In this document: in pieces, positions 7,434 to 15,367 of the stretch | Position numbering within the stretch: position 1 is the first letter of the stretch | How the letters are laid out: the number at the start of each line of letters is the position of its first letter | Assembly: GCA_902729415.1 (NCBI GenBank) | Contig: CACVCF010000001.1 | Span: forward strand, 62,001-126,000 | Reading direction: 5' to 3' | Length of the DNA stretch: 64,000 bases | Origin: Terasakiella magnetica | GTDB lineage: Bacteria; Pseudomonadota; Alphaproteobacteria; Rhodospirillales; Magnetospirillaceae | Notes under the pieces: generated by a model | What the model was told of the DNA's origin: nothing | The model's input: the letters and a program-made list of their open reading frames with translations, nothing else | The model's database searches: none | Program-made: the position numbers and the translations under genes

Positions 7434-8823
7434 GGCTCTCTCCCAAGGCTTCGGCCAGATCGCGCTCAAGCCCGTAATACCGCGCCCGATCCCAGAAGGC
7501 GGGCCGCAGGCCGGTGGAGCGATGACGGCCGATGATGCGGCCCCGCGCATCCTCGCCCTCGAACTCGAAGATGATCAGGTCTTGCAAGGTGATGACGTCG
7601 CCTTCCATGCCCACCACCTCGGTGACATGGGTGATCTTGCGGGTGCCGTCGCGCAGCCGCGAGGCCTGAACGATGACGTTGACGGCAGACGCGATCTGTT
7701 CGCGCACCGCCTTGGCCGGCAGGTTGTAACCGCCCATGGCCACCATGTTCTCGACCCGCGACAGGGCGTCGCGCGGCGTATTGGCGTGAATGGTGCCCAT
7801 AGAGCCGTCATGGCCGGTATTCATGGCCTGAAGCAGGTCGAAGGCCTCGGGTCCGCGCACTTCGCCGACGATGATGCGTTCCGGCCGCATGCGCAGGCAG
7901 TTCTTGACCAGATCGCGCATGGTCACCGCCCCCACCCCTTCCAGATTGGGCGGCCGGGTCTCCAGCCGCACCACGTGGGGTTGCTGCAATTGCAGCTCGG
8001 CGGCGTCCTCGCAGGTCACCACTCGCTCGCCGGTATCGATGTGGCGGGTCAGGCAGTTGAGCAGCGTGGTCTTGCCCGAGCCGGTCCCGCCGGAAATCAG
8101 GATATTACAGCGGACCGCCGCCGCGATCTGCAACACCTTGGCGGCCTGGGGCGTCAGAGAGCCGAACTCCACCAGCTTTTCCAAGGTCAGCTTTTCCCGC
8201 TTGAACTTGCGGATGGTGAGCGTGGGGCCGTCGATGGCCAAAGGTGGCACGATGACGTTGACGCGTGAGCCGTCGGCCAGACGAGCATCACAGATGGGGC
8301 TGGCTTCGTCCACCCGCCGCCCCACCGCCGACACGATGCGCTGACAGATATTCATGAGTTGGGCGTTGTCGCGGAAACGGATATCGGTCAGCTCGATCCT
8401 ACCGTCGGACTCGATATAGACCTTGTCGGCGCCGTTGACCATGATGTCGGCGATGTCGTCGCGGGCCAGCAGCGGCTCCAGCGGTCCCAGGCCGAGCACA
8501 TCGTTGCAGATGTCGGCGATGACCACCTGCTGCTCGGCGGCGGACAGCACCAGACCACGCATGGAGATGATCTCGGCAACGATGTCCGAGATCTCTTCAC
8601 GCACCTGGGCCGGTTCCAGCTTACCCAATTCGGTGGGATCGACCGAATCGATCAGATCGTTAAAGATGGCGATCTTGAGATCAGACAGCCGCTGATCCAA
8701 CTCGGAGGAACGCGGCGCCGAAACCGCGGACGAACCCGCCGTCGGCACCGGCGCCGACGGAGCTGCGGCCCGCGAGGGCTGCTCCGCCGTTTTGTCGGGA
8801 GGCTGGCTGCGGCGGCCGAACAT
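7426..8823 (-). CDS. tadA: Flp pilus assembly ATPase TadA/CpaF
   Basis: A 465-residue hexameric secretion ATPase of the VirB11/CpaF type that powers Flp pilus assembly at the cytoplasmic face. The first 45 or so residues are a low-complexity Pro/Ala/Ser tail. The N-terminal domain follows, then Walker A GGTGSGKTTLL, the Asp box with EDAAELQL, Walker B region RIIVGEVRGPEAFDLL and the His box AMNTGHDGSMGTIHANTP. All key residues look intact. The start ATG is three bases after the cpaE stop, inside a tight operon. Confidence 0.96.
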   Translation of the reverse strand: MFGRRSQPPDKTAEQPSRAAAPSAPVPTAGSSAVSAPRSSELDQRLSDLKIAIFNDLIDSVDPTELGKLEPAQVREEISDIVAEIISMRGLVLSAAEQQVVIADICNDVLGLGPLEPLLARDDIADIMVNGADKVYIESDGRIELTDIRFRDNAQLMNICQRIVSAVGRRVDEASPICDARLADGSRVNVIVPPLAIDGPTLTIRKFKREKLTLEKLVEFGSLTPQAAKVLQIAAAVRCNILISGGTGSGKTTLLNCLTRHIDTGERVVTCEDAAELQLQQPHVVRLETRPPNLEGVGAVTMRDLVKNCLRMRPERIIVGEVRGPEAFDLLQAMNTGHDGSMGTIHANTPRDALSRVENMVAMGGYNLPAKAVREQIASAVNVIVQASRLRDGTRKITHVTEVVGMEGDVITLQDLIIFEFEGEDARGRIIGRHRSTGLRPAFWDRARYYGLERDLAEALGESHV

Positions 8824-8825
8824 GG

Positions 8826-10010
8826 CTATCCCCGGCTTCTCAGACGGTCGAGCCAGGAGACGGGTTTGCGCACCGCCGGGGCCTTGCCCGAAAGCATGAC
8901 GGCGAATTGGGCCAGAGCCAGGCTCGCCTTATGGCCGCGCGCCACCTCACCCAGCATCTGGCCACTATTGGCGGCCTCGCCGAAGGGGCCGGGTTCGAAG
9001 GGTAGGATCATCTGCGGCACCAGCTTGATGGTGTCTTCGAAATCCTTGGCCGTCAGTTGGGTCTTGCGGGCGGCCTCGACCCGATTCAGCACCAGCCGGG
9101 GAACCGGCAGGCCGGTGCGGCGCGGTCCCAACACCTCCATCAACGATTTGGCGTCGCGCAGGCTGGCGAAATCGGGGATGGCGGTGACCACCACCTCGTC
9201 GGCCATGGTCAGCAGATATTCGGTCCAGTCGGCCCACAGATGGGGAATGTCGAGCACCACCACAGAGGCCATGCGCGCCGCCAGATCCAGCATACGCTCC
9301 AACCCGTCCACCGCCAGGGCGGAATGGTTGCGGCAATCGCCCGGCGAGGCCAGCACCCGCAAAAACTCGTCGTATTCCACCATGCAACGGTCCATCAGCA
9401 CCTCGTCCAGGCGCTCGGGATGGGCCAGGGCATCGACCACGGTCTGCTTGGCATCGAGATTATAGCTGAGGACCGAGGTGCCGAAGGCGATGTCCAGATC
9501 GACATAGATCACCGCTTCTTGCAGATGGCGGCCCAAGGACCACGCCAGATTCTGCGCCAAGGTGGAGGAGCCCGAGCCGCCACGCGCCCCCCAGCAGGCG
9601 ATGAAGCGGGCCTTGGGGGCGCTTTGCGGGTCGCTGAACGCACCGGCAAGGGCATCGAGAATCTGACGCGGTGTCACCGGGCGCGGCAGATAGTCACTGA
9701 CCCCCTTGGATATCAAGGTGCGGTACAGCCCGATATCGTTGACACCGCCGATCACCAGCACCTTGGTGCCGGGCTCGCAGACCTCGGCCAGATGTTCCAG
9801 CCGTTCCACCAAGGTGGCGGCGGCCTCGTCCTCGATGATCACCACCTGGGGCGTCGGCGCGGCGGCATACTGGGCGATGGCGCCATCCAGTCCCCCGTCA
9901 TGGAGCATAAGCCGCGACTTGGACAAGGCACGATCACCTTGCACCTGCCGCAGACTCTCGGCGGTTTCGGCGGTAGAGGTAAAGGCGTCAATGGTCAGAC
10001 GATAGATCAC
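8826..10010 (-). CDS. cpaE: Pilus assembly protein CpaE/TadZ (receiver-like + ParA-like ATPase)
   Basis: A 394-residue protein with an atypical receiver domain (VVIIEDEAAATL, KVLVIGGVNDIGLYR, GVSDYLPRPVTPRQIL) followed by a MinD/ParA-like ATPase domain. It localises Tad machinery to the pole in relatives. The P-loop reads WGARGGSGSSTLAQN, lacking the usual GK lysine pair, as is common in CpaE proteins. Start choice: a GTG at 10010 has a strong purine-rich site (GGGAGGGGG) 2-10 bases upstream. The longer frame beginning with TTG at 10040 would overlap cpaD and lacks such a site. Confidence 0.9.
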   Translation of the reverse strand: MIYRLTIDAFTSTAETAESLRQVQGDRALSKSRLMLHDGGLDGAIAQYAAAPTPQVVIIEDEAAATLVERLEHLAEVCEPGTKVLVIGGVNDIGLYRTLISKGVSDYLPRPVTPRQILDALAGAFSDPQSAPKARFIACWGARGGSGSSTLAQNLAWSLGRHLQEAVIYVDLDIAFGTSVLSYNLDAKQTVVDALAHPERLDEVLMDRCMVEYDEFLRVLASPGDCRNHSALAVDGLERMLDLAARMASVVVLDIPHLWADWTEYLLTMADEVVVTAIPDFASLRDAKSLMEVLGPRRTGLPVPRLVLNRVEAARKTQLTAKDFEDTIKLVPQMILPFEPGPFGEAANSGQMLGEVARGHKASLALAQFAVMLSGKAPAVRKPVSWLDRLRSRG

Positions 10011-10026
10011 GGCCCCCTCCCCTTCC

Positions 10027-10671
10027 CTATTTGGTTCCAACCGAACTGGTGCTGCCGGAGGTACCTTCCTCGGCAGCCGAGCTGGAGGGCTCGCCTCGCC
10101 CGTATTTGCCCAGCACGTCGCCTGCCCGCACGGCGTCGCGCCCGGTCGAAGGCCGCGCCCGTACCAGGTCAGCGGGGTTTTGCATCATCAGCGCCCGGTT
10201 GCGCTGGACGGCGCAGCCCCAATTGCTGTTGGGGGCGTTGTCGTAATCGGGATTGAGGCCGCGTTTGAACGTGCCGCATTCCGGCACCACCGCACTCCAC
10301 ATCGGCACCTGCACTGTGGCGCTGGCCTCATCACCGGCGACGACCCGGATCTCGATAACGGCGGCTCCACCGTCACGCAGCCGCGCCGCTAAAGTCTCGG
10401 CAAAGCTCCGCGCCGCCGCTTCATCATGTCCGGCGGCGGCGGTAACGTGGACCGGACCGGCACCCCGGCGGTGGGATTCGCCACCCAGGCGGGTCAGACG
10501 GTCGAGATCGTAGGGCGACAGCCCCTCGCCCTCGGCGGGACGGTCGAACACGGCCACGGCGATCTTTTCCTCCGCCGTCACCGGCTTGGAAATCCGGTAA
10601 TCATGTTCGGACAGATCGGCGGCGCAGGCCGTCAGCAGAAGAAGCGCGAGGCAGACATTCAGCTTGGTCAT
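10027..10671 (-). CDS. cpaD: Pilus biogenesis lipoprotein CpaD
   Basis: A 214-residue outer-membrane-associated lipoprotein of the tad locus. A signal peptide ends in the lipobox LLTAC (Cys near residue 16). The family core FKRGLNPDYDNAPNSNWGC is followed by AVQRNRALMMQNPADLVRARP, which is characteristic of CpaD. Its stop lies 16 bases upstream of cpaE, and its start codon touches the cpaC stop at 10671. CpaD is thought to work with the CpaC secretin. The C-terminal 35 residues are Ser/Gly/Glu rich and probably disordered. Confidence 0.9.
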   Translation of the reverse strand: MTKLNVCLALLLLTACAADLSEHDYRISKPVTAEEKIAVAVFDRPAEGEGLSPYDLDRLTRLGGESHRRGAGPVHVTAAAGHDEAAARSFAETLAARLRDGGAAVIEIRVVAGDEASATVQVPMWSAVVPECGTFKRGLNPDYDNAPNSNWGCAVQRNRALMMQNPADLVRARPSTGRDAVRAGDVLGKYGRGEPSSSAAEEGTSGSTSSVGTK

Positions 10672-12182
10672 CAGGGCACCATGTAGCCATAGGGGCCTTG
10701 CAGCTTGGCCGGGGCCGCCAGCGGTTCGGCGCCGCGGATGGTATAGGTGTCTTGCAGTCGGCCCAGCAGGAAGCGCTTGATATCCGAGGACGGCGCGAAA
10801 CCATCGGTGGGGGCGGCCAGCAGGTCGGGCTTGTCCACCGGCTGCACCACATAGGCCGACAAGATCACCACCAGCTCGCTTTCGTTGCGCTGGAAGGCGG
10901 AGGAGCGGAACAGCGCCCCCAGAACCGGCAGATCCATCAGGCCGGGCAGACCGGCGATATTGTTGGTGATGTCGTTCTGCAAAAGACCGGCAATCATCAG
11001 GCTGCCGCCCGAAGGCAGTTCCACTGTCGACCCAGCGCGGCGGACCTTGAACGAGGGCACGGTGATGCCGTTGCCCAGGGTGGTGGAGATGGAGGTGTCG
11101 ATGGCGCTGACCTCGGTGCTCATCTTGAGGCTGAGGCGGCCGGGATCCAGCACCACCGGGGTAAAGCTCAGTAACACGCCATAGGGCTTGTATTCGATGC
11201 TGACCGCGCCGTTGGTCTGGGACACGGCGATGGGAACCTCGCCGCCCGCCACCATGGTGGCGGTCTCGCCCGAGACGGCGGTAAGGTTCGGCTCGACCAG
11301 GGTGCGGATCAGGCCCTGATTTTCCAGCAGATTGAGGTTAGTGACCAGGGTGCCGATGCCGGTGATGGTCGCCGCCCCATAAAGGGGAGCGGCGGCAGAA
11401 CTGAGCAGGCCGACGGTGGACGTGGTTTTGGCTGAGGTCAAGGTCGACGACCCCAGCAACGGGATCGAGCGGGAGGACGCCACTCCGACCCCCAGTTCCT
11501 TCAGTACGGTGCGCTGGATCTCGGCCACCTTGACCTGAAGCAGAACCTGCTGGTCGTTGGAAATCCGCAGCAAGGTGACAACGTTGGCGTCGTTGGCGAC
11601 AAAGCGCCGCGCCATGGCCTTGGCAGTGTTGGCGGCCAGATCGTTTTTGACCGTCCCCGACAGGTAAAGAGTGTCGTTGATCCCCGCCACCTGGATATTG
11701 CGCTCTTCCGGCAGGGTCTGGGCCAGCACGTCCTTGAGGGACTGGGAATCGATAGCAACATCAACCTCCAGCCGCCGGATCACCTTGCCGCCCTTGTCGA
11801 GCAAGAAGACGTTGGTCTGCCCGATGGCCCGGCCGGTGACATAGACCTGGGTCGGCGAGCGCACCATGACGTCGGCGATATCAGGATTGCCCACCACGAT
11901 ATCGCGGGCCTGAACCGGCAAATGGATTTCGGCGCTTTTGTGGACGGCGACGCGGATGGATTCGGCCACAGCAGGTAACGGGCCGCTGAAGATGCGCGGA
12001 ACGGAGCGCTTGGGTGCACCATCCGCCGCCTGGCCCAACGCCACCACCTTGGCCCGCGGCTGGGCCTGGGGCACCGGCGGCTCCTCGGCCCAGGCGACAG
12101 GCGTCAGCAGCAGAAGGATGCCGAGAAGAAGAAATACGCCGCCAATCCGGCGGCAACCCGGTGGGATCAGGCAAGGCGTCAT
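10671..12182 (-). CDS. cpaC: Outer-membrane secretin CpaC/RcpA
   Basis: A 503-residue type II/III secretin that forms the outer-membrane pore for Flp pili. The N-terminus is basic then hydrophobic (GVFLLLGILLLLTPVAWA), a signal peptide. A pilus N-domain (VGNPDIADVMVRSPTQVYVTG) is followed by a BON-like repeat (NDTLYLSGTVKNDL). The secretin domain contains RTLVEPNLTAVSGETATMVAGGEVPI, LSFTPVVLDPGRLSLKM and GLMDLPVLGALFRS..F..NESELVVILSAYVV. It overlaps the cpaB stop by four bases (ATGA), so the genes are translationally coupled. Confidence 0.95.
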   Translation of the reverse strand: MTPCLIPPGCRRIGGVFLLLGILLLLTPVAWAEEPPVPQAQPRAKVVALGQAADGAPKRSVPRIFSGPLPAVAESIRVAVHKSAEIHLPVQARDIVVGNPDIADVMVRSPTQVYVTGRAIGQTNVFLLDKGGKVIRRLEVDVAIDSQSLKDVLAQTLPEERNIQVAGINDTLYLSGTVKNDLAANTAKAMARRFVANDANVVTLLRISNDQQVLLQVKVAEIQRTVLKELGVGVASSRSIPLLGSSTLTSAKTTSTVGLLSSAAAPLYGAATITGIGTLVTNLNLLENQGLIRTLVEPNLTAVSGETATMVAGGEVPIAVSQTNGAVSIEYKPYGVLLSFTPVVLDPGRLSLKMSTEVSAIDTSISTTLGNGITVPSFKVRRAGSTVELPSGGSLMIAGLLQNDITNNIAGLPGLMDLPVLGALFRSSAFQRNESELVVILSAYVVQPVDKPDLLAAPTDGFAPSSDIKRFLLGRLQDTYTIRGAEPLAAPAKLQGPYGYMVP

Positions 12183-13075
12183 TGGGATAACCCTTCGGTG
12201 GAGACTTGCCCTGCACGGTTGATACGAATACCTCCGCCACCGCTCTTGCCACGCTCCGGCTTGACCTTGGCCCCGGCCAGGGCTTGCAAGACCTTGCTGG
12301 CCTCCAGATCGGCGGTGAAGTCGAGGGTCTCGGGCAGTGTCTCGGACTTGGCCGCGTCCAGGCCGGGAAGGCCGCGCAGAACCAATTGCAGATTGCCCAG
12401 CATCCCAGCGGCCGTCAACAGCTCCGCCTGTTTGGAGGTCACCTCGACCGTCACGGTCTTGCCCTGGATGGGAGCGCCGTCACGACTACGGGCGATCTGC
12501 TGGTCGATAGCCAGGACGCGGATGTCGGCCAGAACCGTCTCGGCGGCATACCGCAGCACCAGGCCGGGCAATTGGGCGCTCTCGCCGGATTCCTCGGCCT
12601 TGCGGATATCGGTGGCCAGCAAGATGTCCACCCGGTCACCGGGAGTGATAAAGCCCGATACGGCTGTGGGATTACTGATGGCGATGGAAACCGCCCGCAT
12701 GCCGGGGGTCAGCAGCCCGGCCAGCACGCCCGAAGTCTCGGTCTTGAAGGTGGCGGCGGCAGAGAACGGCTCGCCCTCGGCCAAGGCTCGCCGCGCCACT
12801 ACCCCCATGAACCCGGCTTTGGGATCTTCGGCCCCCCGGCGCACGATCATACGAGCCGAGATGGCGGAATTCGGCCATTTTTCATAACGCAGATCATCCG
12901 ATTGCAGGGTGGTTCCCGCCACCACGTCGCGGGCAACCACCAGAACCTCGGCGGCGTCGGGCTGTTCGGCGCGGACCTGACGCGTGGTCTGGCGATCCAG
13001 CCACGACTTGGCTAGAAAGGCGGTCAATCCCGCCGCCAGGGCTGCAACCACAAGGATGATGGCTATCGGTCGCAT
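12179..13075 (-). CDS. cpaB: Flp pilus assembly protein CpaB/RcpC
   Basis: A 298-residue protein with an N-terminal membrane anchor (IAIILVVAALAAGLTAFLAKSWL), followed by an SAF domain (VLVVARDVVAGTTLQSDDLRYEKWPNSAIS, GFMGVVARRALAEGEPFS) and the RcpC domain (PGMRAVSIAISNPTAVSGFITPGDRVDILL). It is exported to the periplasm and works with the secretin. It starts 25 bases after the stop of the flp1 pilin gene. No clear terminator lies between them, so cpaB onward is probably read from the flp1 promoter. Confidence 0.93.
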   Translation of the reverse strand: MRPIAIILVVAALAAGLTAFLAKSWLDRQTTRQVRAEQPDAAEVLVVARDVVAGTTLQSDDLRYEKWPNSAISARMIVRRGAEDPKAGFMGVVARRALAEGEPFSAAATFKTETSGVLAGLLTPGMRAVSIAISNPTAVSGFITPGDRVDILLATDIRKAEESGESAQLPGLVLRYAAETVLADIRVLAIDQQIARSRDGAPIQGKTVTVEVTSKQAELLTAAGMLGNLQLVLRGLPGLDAAKSETLPETLDFTADLEASKVLQALAGAKVKPERGKSGGGGIRINRAGQVSTEGLSQ

Positions 13076-13100
13076 GCTCCAGATCCCACCCCCGCCAGGA

Positions 13101-13277
13101 TCAATTCAGGCCCGTACTCACCTTTTCGAAGGCGGCGAGAAGCTTGGGGCCAAGAGCCGTCATGGCCGTCAGGGCGGCGATGGAGACCAGGCCGGCAATC
13201 AGGCCGTATTCGATGGCGGTCGCGCCATTCTCGTTCTTGATATACCTGGATACCGTGGCATTCAATGAAGATAGCAT
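13101..13277 (-). CDS. flp: Flp/Fap-type major pilin 1
   Basis: A 58-residue type IVb prepilin. The leader ends in the prepilin peptidase site NGATAIEYGL, with the conserved Glu five residues into the mature protein and a hydrophobic stretch IEYGLIAGLVSIAALTAM. It ends in GPKLLAAFEKVSTGLN. The start ATG at 13277 has AGGAGAGAC just upstream. Longer open frames to 13391 or 13431 are upstream extensions without support. A near-identical second pilin lies at 14095-14271. The 232 bases upstream hold a regulatory dyad rather than a gene. Confidence 0.95.
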   Translation of the reverse strand: MLSSLNATVSRYIKNENGATAIEYGLIAGLVSIAALTAMTALGPKLLAAFEKVSTGLN

Positions 13278-13408
13278 TTTGTCTCTCCTGTATTGGCTCC
13301 GGGCACTTCGGCCACCCCAGATATCCGCCTGAATTTTGACTGCCCGAATTTTTGGCATTGTCGTCCATTCCCAGCGCCCCGTCAGAAACACCGTACCTAA
13401 GTATGGCT

Positions 13409-13450
13409 TCTCCCTCTGTGGCTGGAACCACAGAGGGAGGGTTTTTATTT
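13409..13450 (-). promoter_or_regulatory. A-tract plus TCTGTG/CACAGA dyad upstream of flp1
   Basis: TCTGTGG-N6-CCACAGA spans 13415-13434, and the stem extends further to CCCTCTGTGG/CCACAGAGGG. On the minus strand it is preceded by AAATAAAAACC (13440-13450). The dyad centre is 147 bp upstream of the flp1 ATG. The same arrangement recurs upstream of flp2 at the same distance. TGTGG-N6-CCACA has CRP-site spacing. Read on the plus strand it looks like a terminator (stem then TTTTTATTT), but no plus-strand gene ends here. Confidence 0.6.
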
Positions 13451-13509
13451 CCAGGACTTATGACGAGCCAATGAATGAGTTCATCGGCTTGTCGGTATTA
13501 TGGGGAAAT

Positions 13510-14016
13510 TTAGAAGAGGGGAGGCAGCACAGTCATCAGCCACCAATCCAGCCCACCGGCGGCGATGGCGGCACCATAGGGGACCTGATTGCGCAAGGCC
13601 AGACGCTCGCCCCACGCCCGCACCGCCCCCGAAGGCGCCAGGGGCACCCGGCGCGCCAGCAAAGCCAGCATGGCCAGAATTCCACCCACCACCGCCATGA
13701 TCAGCAAGAAGCGCGCCAAGCCCGCCCATCCGGTCCACAGCACCACTGCTGGAACCAGTTTGGCATCGCCGCCGCCCCAGACTCCCAGGGCATAAAGCGC
13801 GGCGCACAGGACAAAGGCCGCCCCGGCGGCAAGGACGTGGTCCAGCCAGGGGGCGGGATCAAGCCCCCCTCCAAGGACCGCCGGAACAAATGCCGCCAGC
13901 AACAGCAGCGGCGCCCGGTTGGGAATGCGAAACCCCAGCAGATCGGACAAGGCCGCATCCGCCAAGGCGGCAAGGAAGATCAGACTGGCGATGATTGCCA
14001 TGGTTTGGCCGGACAT
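13510..14016 (-). CDS. cpaA: Prepilin peptidase CpaA/TadV (A24 family)
   Basis: A 168-residue membrane aspartyl protease that cleaves Flp prepilin leaders. About five to six hydrophobic spans are visible. The catalytic aspartates are in DAALSDLLGFRIPN (residue about 25) and in GGGDAKLVPA near residue 87, matching the A24 pattern. It lacks the N-methylation domain of long PilD enzymes, as is normal for TadV. It lies between the two pilin genes, an order that places processing and substrate together. Start ATG 14016. Confidence 0.92.
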   Translation of the reverse strand: MSGQTMAIIASLIFLAALADAALSDLLGFRIPNRAPLLLLAAFVPAVLGGGLDPAPWLDHVLAAGAAFVLCAALYALGVWGGGDAKLVPAVVLWTGWAGLARFLLIMAVVGGILAMLALLARRVPLAPSGAVRAWGERLALRNQVPYGAAIAAGGLDWWLMTVLPPLF

Positions 14017-14045
14017 GACCGCCTCCCTTGAGGCTTGAAACGGAA

Positions 14046-14070
14046 ACGCCTCCCGGAGGGGGGGAGGCGT
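14046..14070 (-). terminator. Intrinsic terminator after flp2
   Basis: A 9-bp perfect stem (14046-14054 with 14062-14070) with a 7-base loop lies 24 bases beyond the flp2 stop. On the minus strand it is followed by TTCCGTTTC. It would let most flp2 transcripts end before cpaA, as expected for an abundant pilin mRNA. Confidence 0.7.
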
Positions 14071-14094
14071 CTCTTGCCGTCTGGCGGGGTCGGC

Positions 14095-14271
14095 TTAGTT
14101 GAGGCCGGTGCTCACCTTCTCGAAGGTCGCCAGCAGCTTGGGACCGATGGCGGTCATGGCGGTCACGGCGGCGATGGAGATCAGGGCGGCGATCAGGCCG
14201 TACTCAATGGCGGTGGCGCCATCTTCATTGCGGACGAACTTGGAAATCTGAGTGCGGATCGAGGTGAACAT
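14095..14271 (-). CDS. Flp/Fap-type pilin 2
   Basis: A 58-residue prepilin, too short for many ORF cut-offs, that translates cleanly on the minus strand. It begins MFTSIRTQISKFVRNEDG, then ATAIEYGLIAALISIAAVTA, and ends in GPKLLATFEKVSTGLN. It shares the cleavage site, the Glu+5 and nearly the whole C-terminus with pilin 1. AGGAGAAATAAG precedes ATG 14271. It is followed by its own terminator. The pair looks like a recent duplication with most changes in the leader and first helix turn. Confidence 0.95.
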   Translation of the reverse strand: MFTSIRTQISKFVRNEDGATAIEYGLIAALISIAAVTAMTAIGPKLLATFEKVSTGLN

Positions 14272-14407
14272 CTTATTTCTCCTGTATCAAGCACCACCCC
14301 TGGGGTGATACTTTAGCTTTGCTAGTTCGAGGCCCCTGGGGATTTTGTTCGTTTACTTCCCGCCCCGTGTCTCGTTAGACATAACTTAGCTCGATACAGC
14401 CCCATAC

Positions 14408-14443
14408 TCTGTGACTATGGCCACAGATGTTGGTTTTTTATTT
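14408..14443 (-). promoter_or_regulatory. A-tract plus CRP-like dyad upstream of flp2
   Basis: TCTGTGA-N6-CCACAGA spans 14408-14427. Within it TGTGA-N6-CCACA (14410-14425) differs by one base from the CRP consensus TGTGA-N6-TCACA. On the minus strand it is preceded by AAATAAAAAACC (14432-14443). The dyad centre is 146 bp upstream of the flp2 ATG and 22 bp from the A-tract, the same spacings as at flp1. A Crp-type regulator gene ends 78 bases beyond the A-tract. Confidence 0.6.
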
Positions 14444-14521
14444 GTTGGGATTGCATCAAATTTTATGGGAAAGCATCAGCCCTCCCCCAGCGCGCCTGAT
14501 CTTTCCAAATCAATCAGAGCC

Positions 14522-15217
14522 CTAAGCCGCGCCGCGCACCCCGGCCATCAATTGCAGCCGCGCAATATCACAGATCACCAACCCCATGGATTTCCGCCGC
14601 ACGATGCCTTGGCGGGCCAGATCTCCGATGGCCTGGGCCACTTGCTCGCGGTTGGTCCCTGACCAAGCCGCGATTTCCTTATGACTGGGCAGATCGGGAA
14701 TACACCAGCCATCGGGCTTGGCCGGGTCGGGTTGGCTGAGGCGAAGAATCTCCCCCCACACCCTCTGGGTCTCATTCTGGGTGGACAATTGCGTTACCCG
14801 ACTGTCCAGACTGCGGACGATGCGGGTCAGCCGCTCTAGAACCTTGAGAGCGATAGTGGGATAATCGTGCATCAAGGTCAGAAAGGCCGCCCCCTCCAGC
14901 GAGGCCAGGACAGAATCCTGGGTGGCGATCACCCGGGCCGAGCGCTTCATGCCGTCGATGGCGGCCAGCTCACCGAAATAGTTTCCGGCGATGACGTCGG
15001 CCAGGGCGACCTCACGATCATCGGCGCCCTTGGTCAGAATGCGGACCGCTCCTTCAACGACGAAATAGACTTCCAAGGTATCGCTGTCACGGTCGAAGAC
15101 CTGCTGGCCGGACGCGATGCGCAGCCAGTTGCAGCGCGCTTCGATATCGCCCAACGCCTCGTCCGGGAGTTCGGAAAACAGGGAAATCTGGGCCAGCCCG
15201 CCGTCAATGACGTCCAT
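14522..15217 (-). CDS. Crp/Fnr-family transcriptional regulator
   Basis: A 231-residue regulator. The cyclic-nucleotide-binding-type domain includes YFVVEGAVRILTKG, NYFGELAAIDGMKRSARVIA (the FGE..A..RSA pattern of cAMP sites) and LDSRVTQL as the linker helix. The HTH reads SHKEIAAWSGTNREQVAQAIGDL, and its N-R-E matches the R-E contacts of CRP, which fit TGTGA-type sites. No FNR-type cysteine cluster is present. I chose ATG 15217. The open frame continues to 15997 but would overlap the divergent SYLF gene, and that part has no domain. A role in control of the adjacent flp genes is inferred from the CRP-like dyads. Confidence 0.87.
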   Translation of the reverse strand: MDVIDGGLAQISLFSELPDEALGDIEARCNWLRIASGQQVFDRDSDTLEVYFVVEGAVRILTKGADDREVALADVIAGNYFGELAAIDGMKRSARVIATQDSVLASLEGAAFLTLMHDYPTIALKVLERLTRIVRSLDSRVTQLSTQNETQRVWGEILRLSQPDPAKPDGWCIPDLPSHKEIAAWSGTNREQVAQAIGDLARQGIVRRKSMGLVICDIARLQLMAGVRGAA

Positions 15218-15279
15218 TGTAACGACCCTTGGTAACTGAACCCATCCACGGGAGATTATCTCCGACCCGCCGTTACAAT
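15216..15279. promoter_or_regulatory. Nested inverted repeats in the crp-like/SYLF divergent region
   Basis: ATTGTAACG (15216-15224) and CGTTACAAT (15271-15279) are perfect 9-bp inverted arms 46 bases apart. Between them lies a 13-bp palindrome GGAGATTATCTCC (15251-15263). One outer arm covers the regulator's start codon, which suggests autoregulation. This is unproven. Confidence 0.35.
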
Positions 15280-15367
15280 TCAATACAGCGTTCGCCCCAC
15301 CGGCCATTAACGGATTTATAACCGCCGCCATGCCTTGGTCAGTAGCAAGCATCAGGAGGAACCGACC

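Noticed and set aside
13412..13446. Terminator reading on the plus strand (stem then TTTTTATTT)
   Set aside because: No plus-strand gene ends here, and the same stem and A/T tract recur at the same distance upstream of flp2. A regulatory role for the minus-strand pilin genes explains it better.
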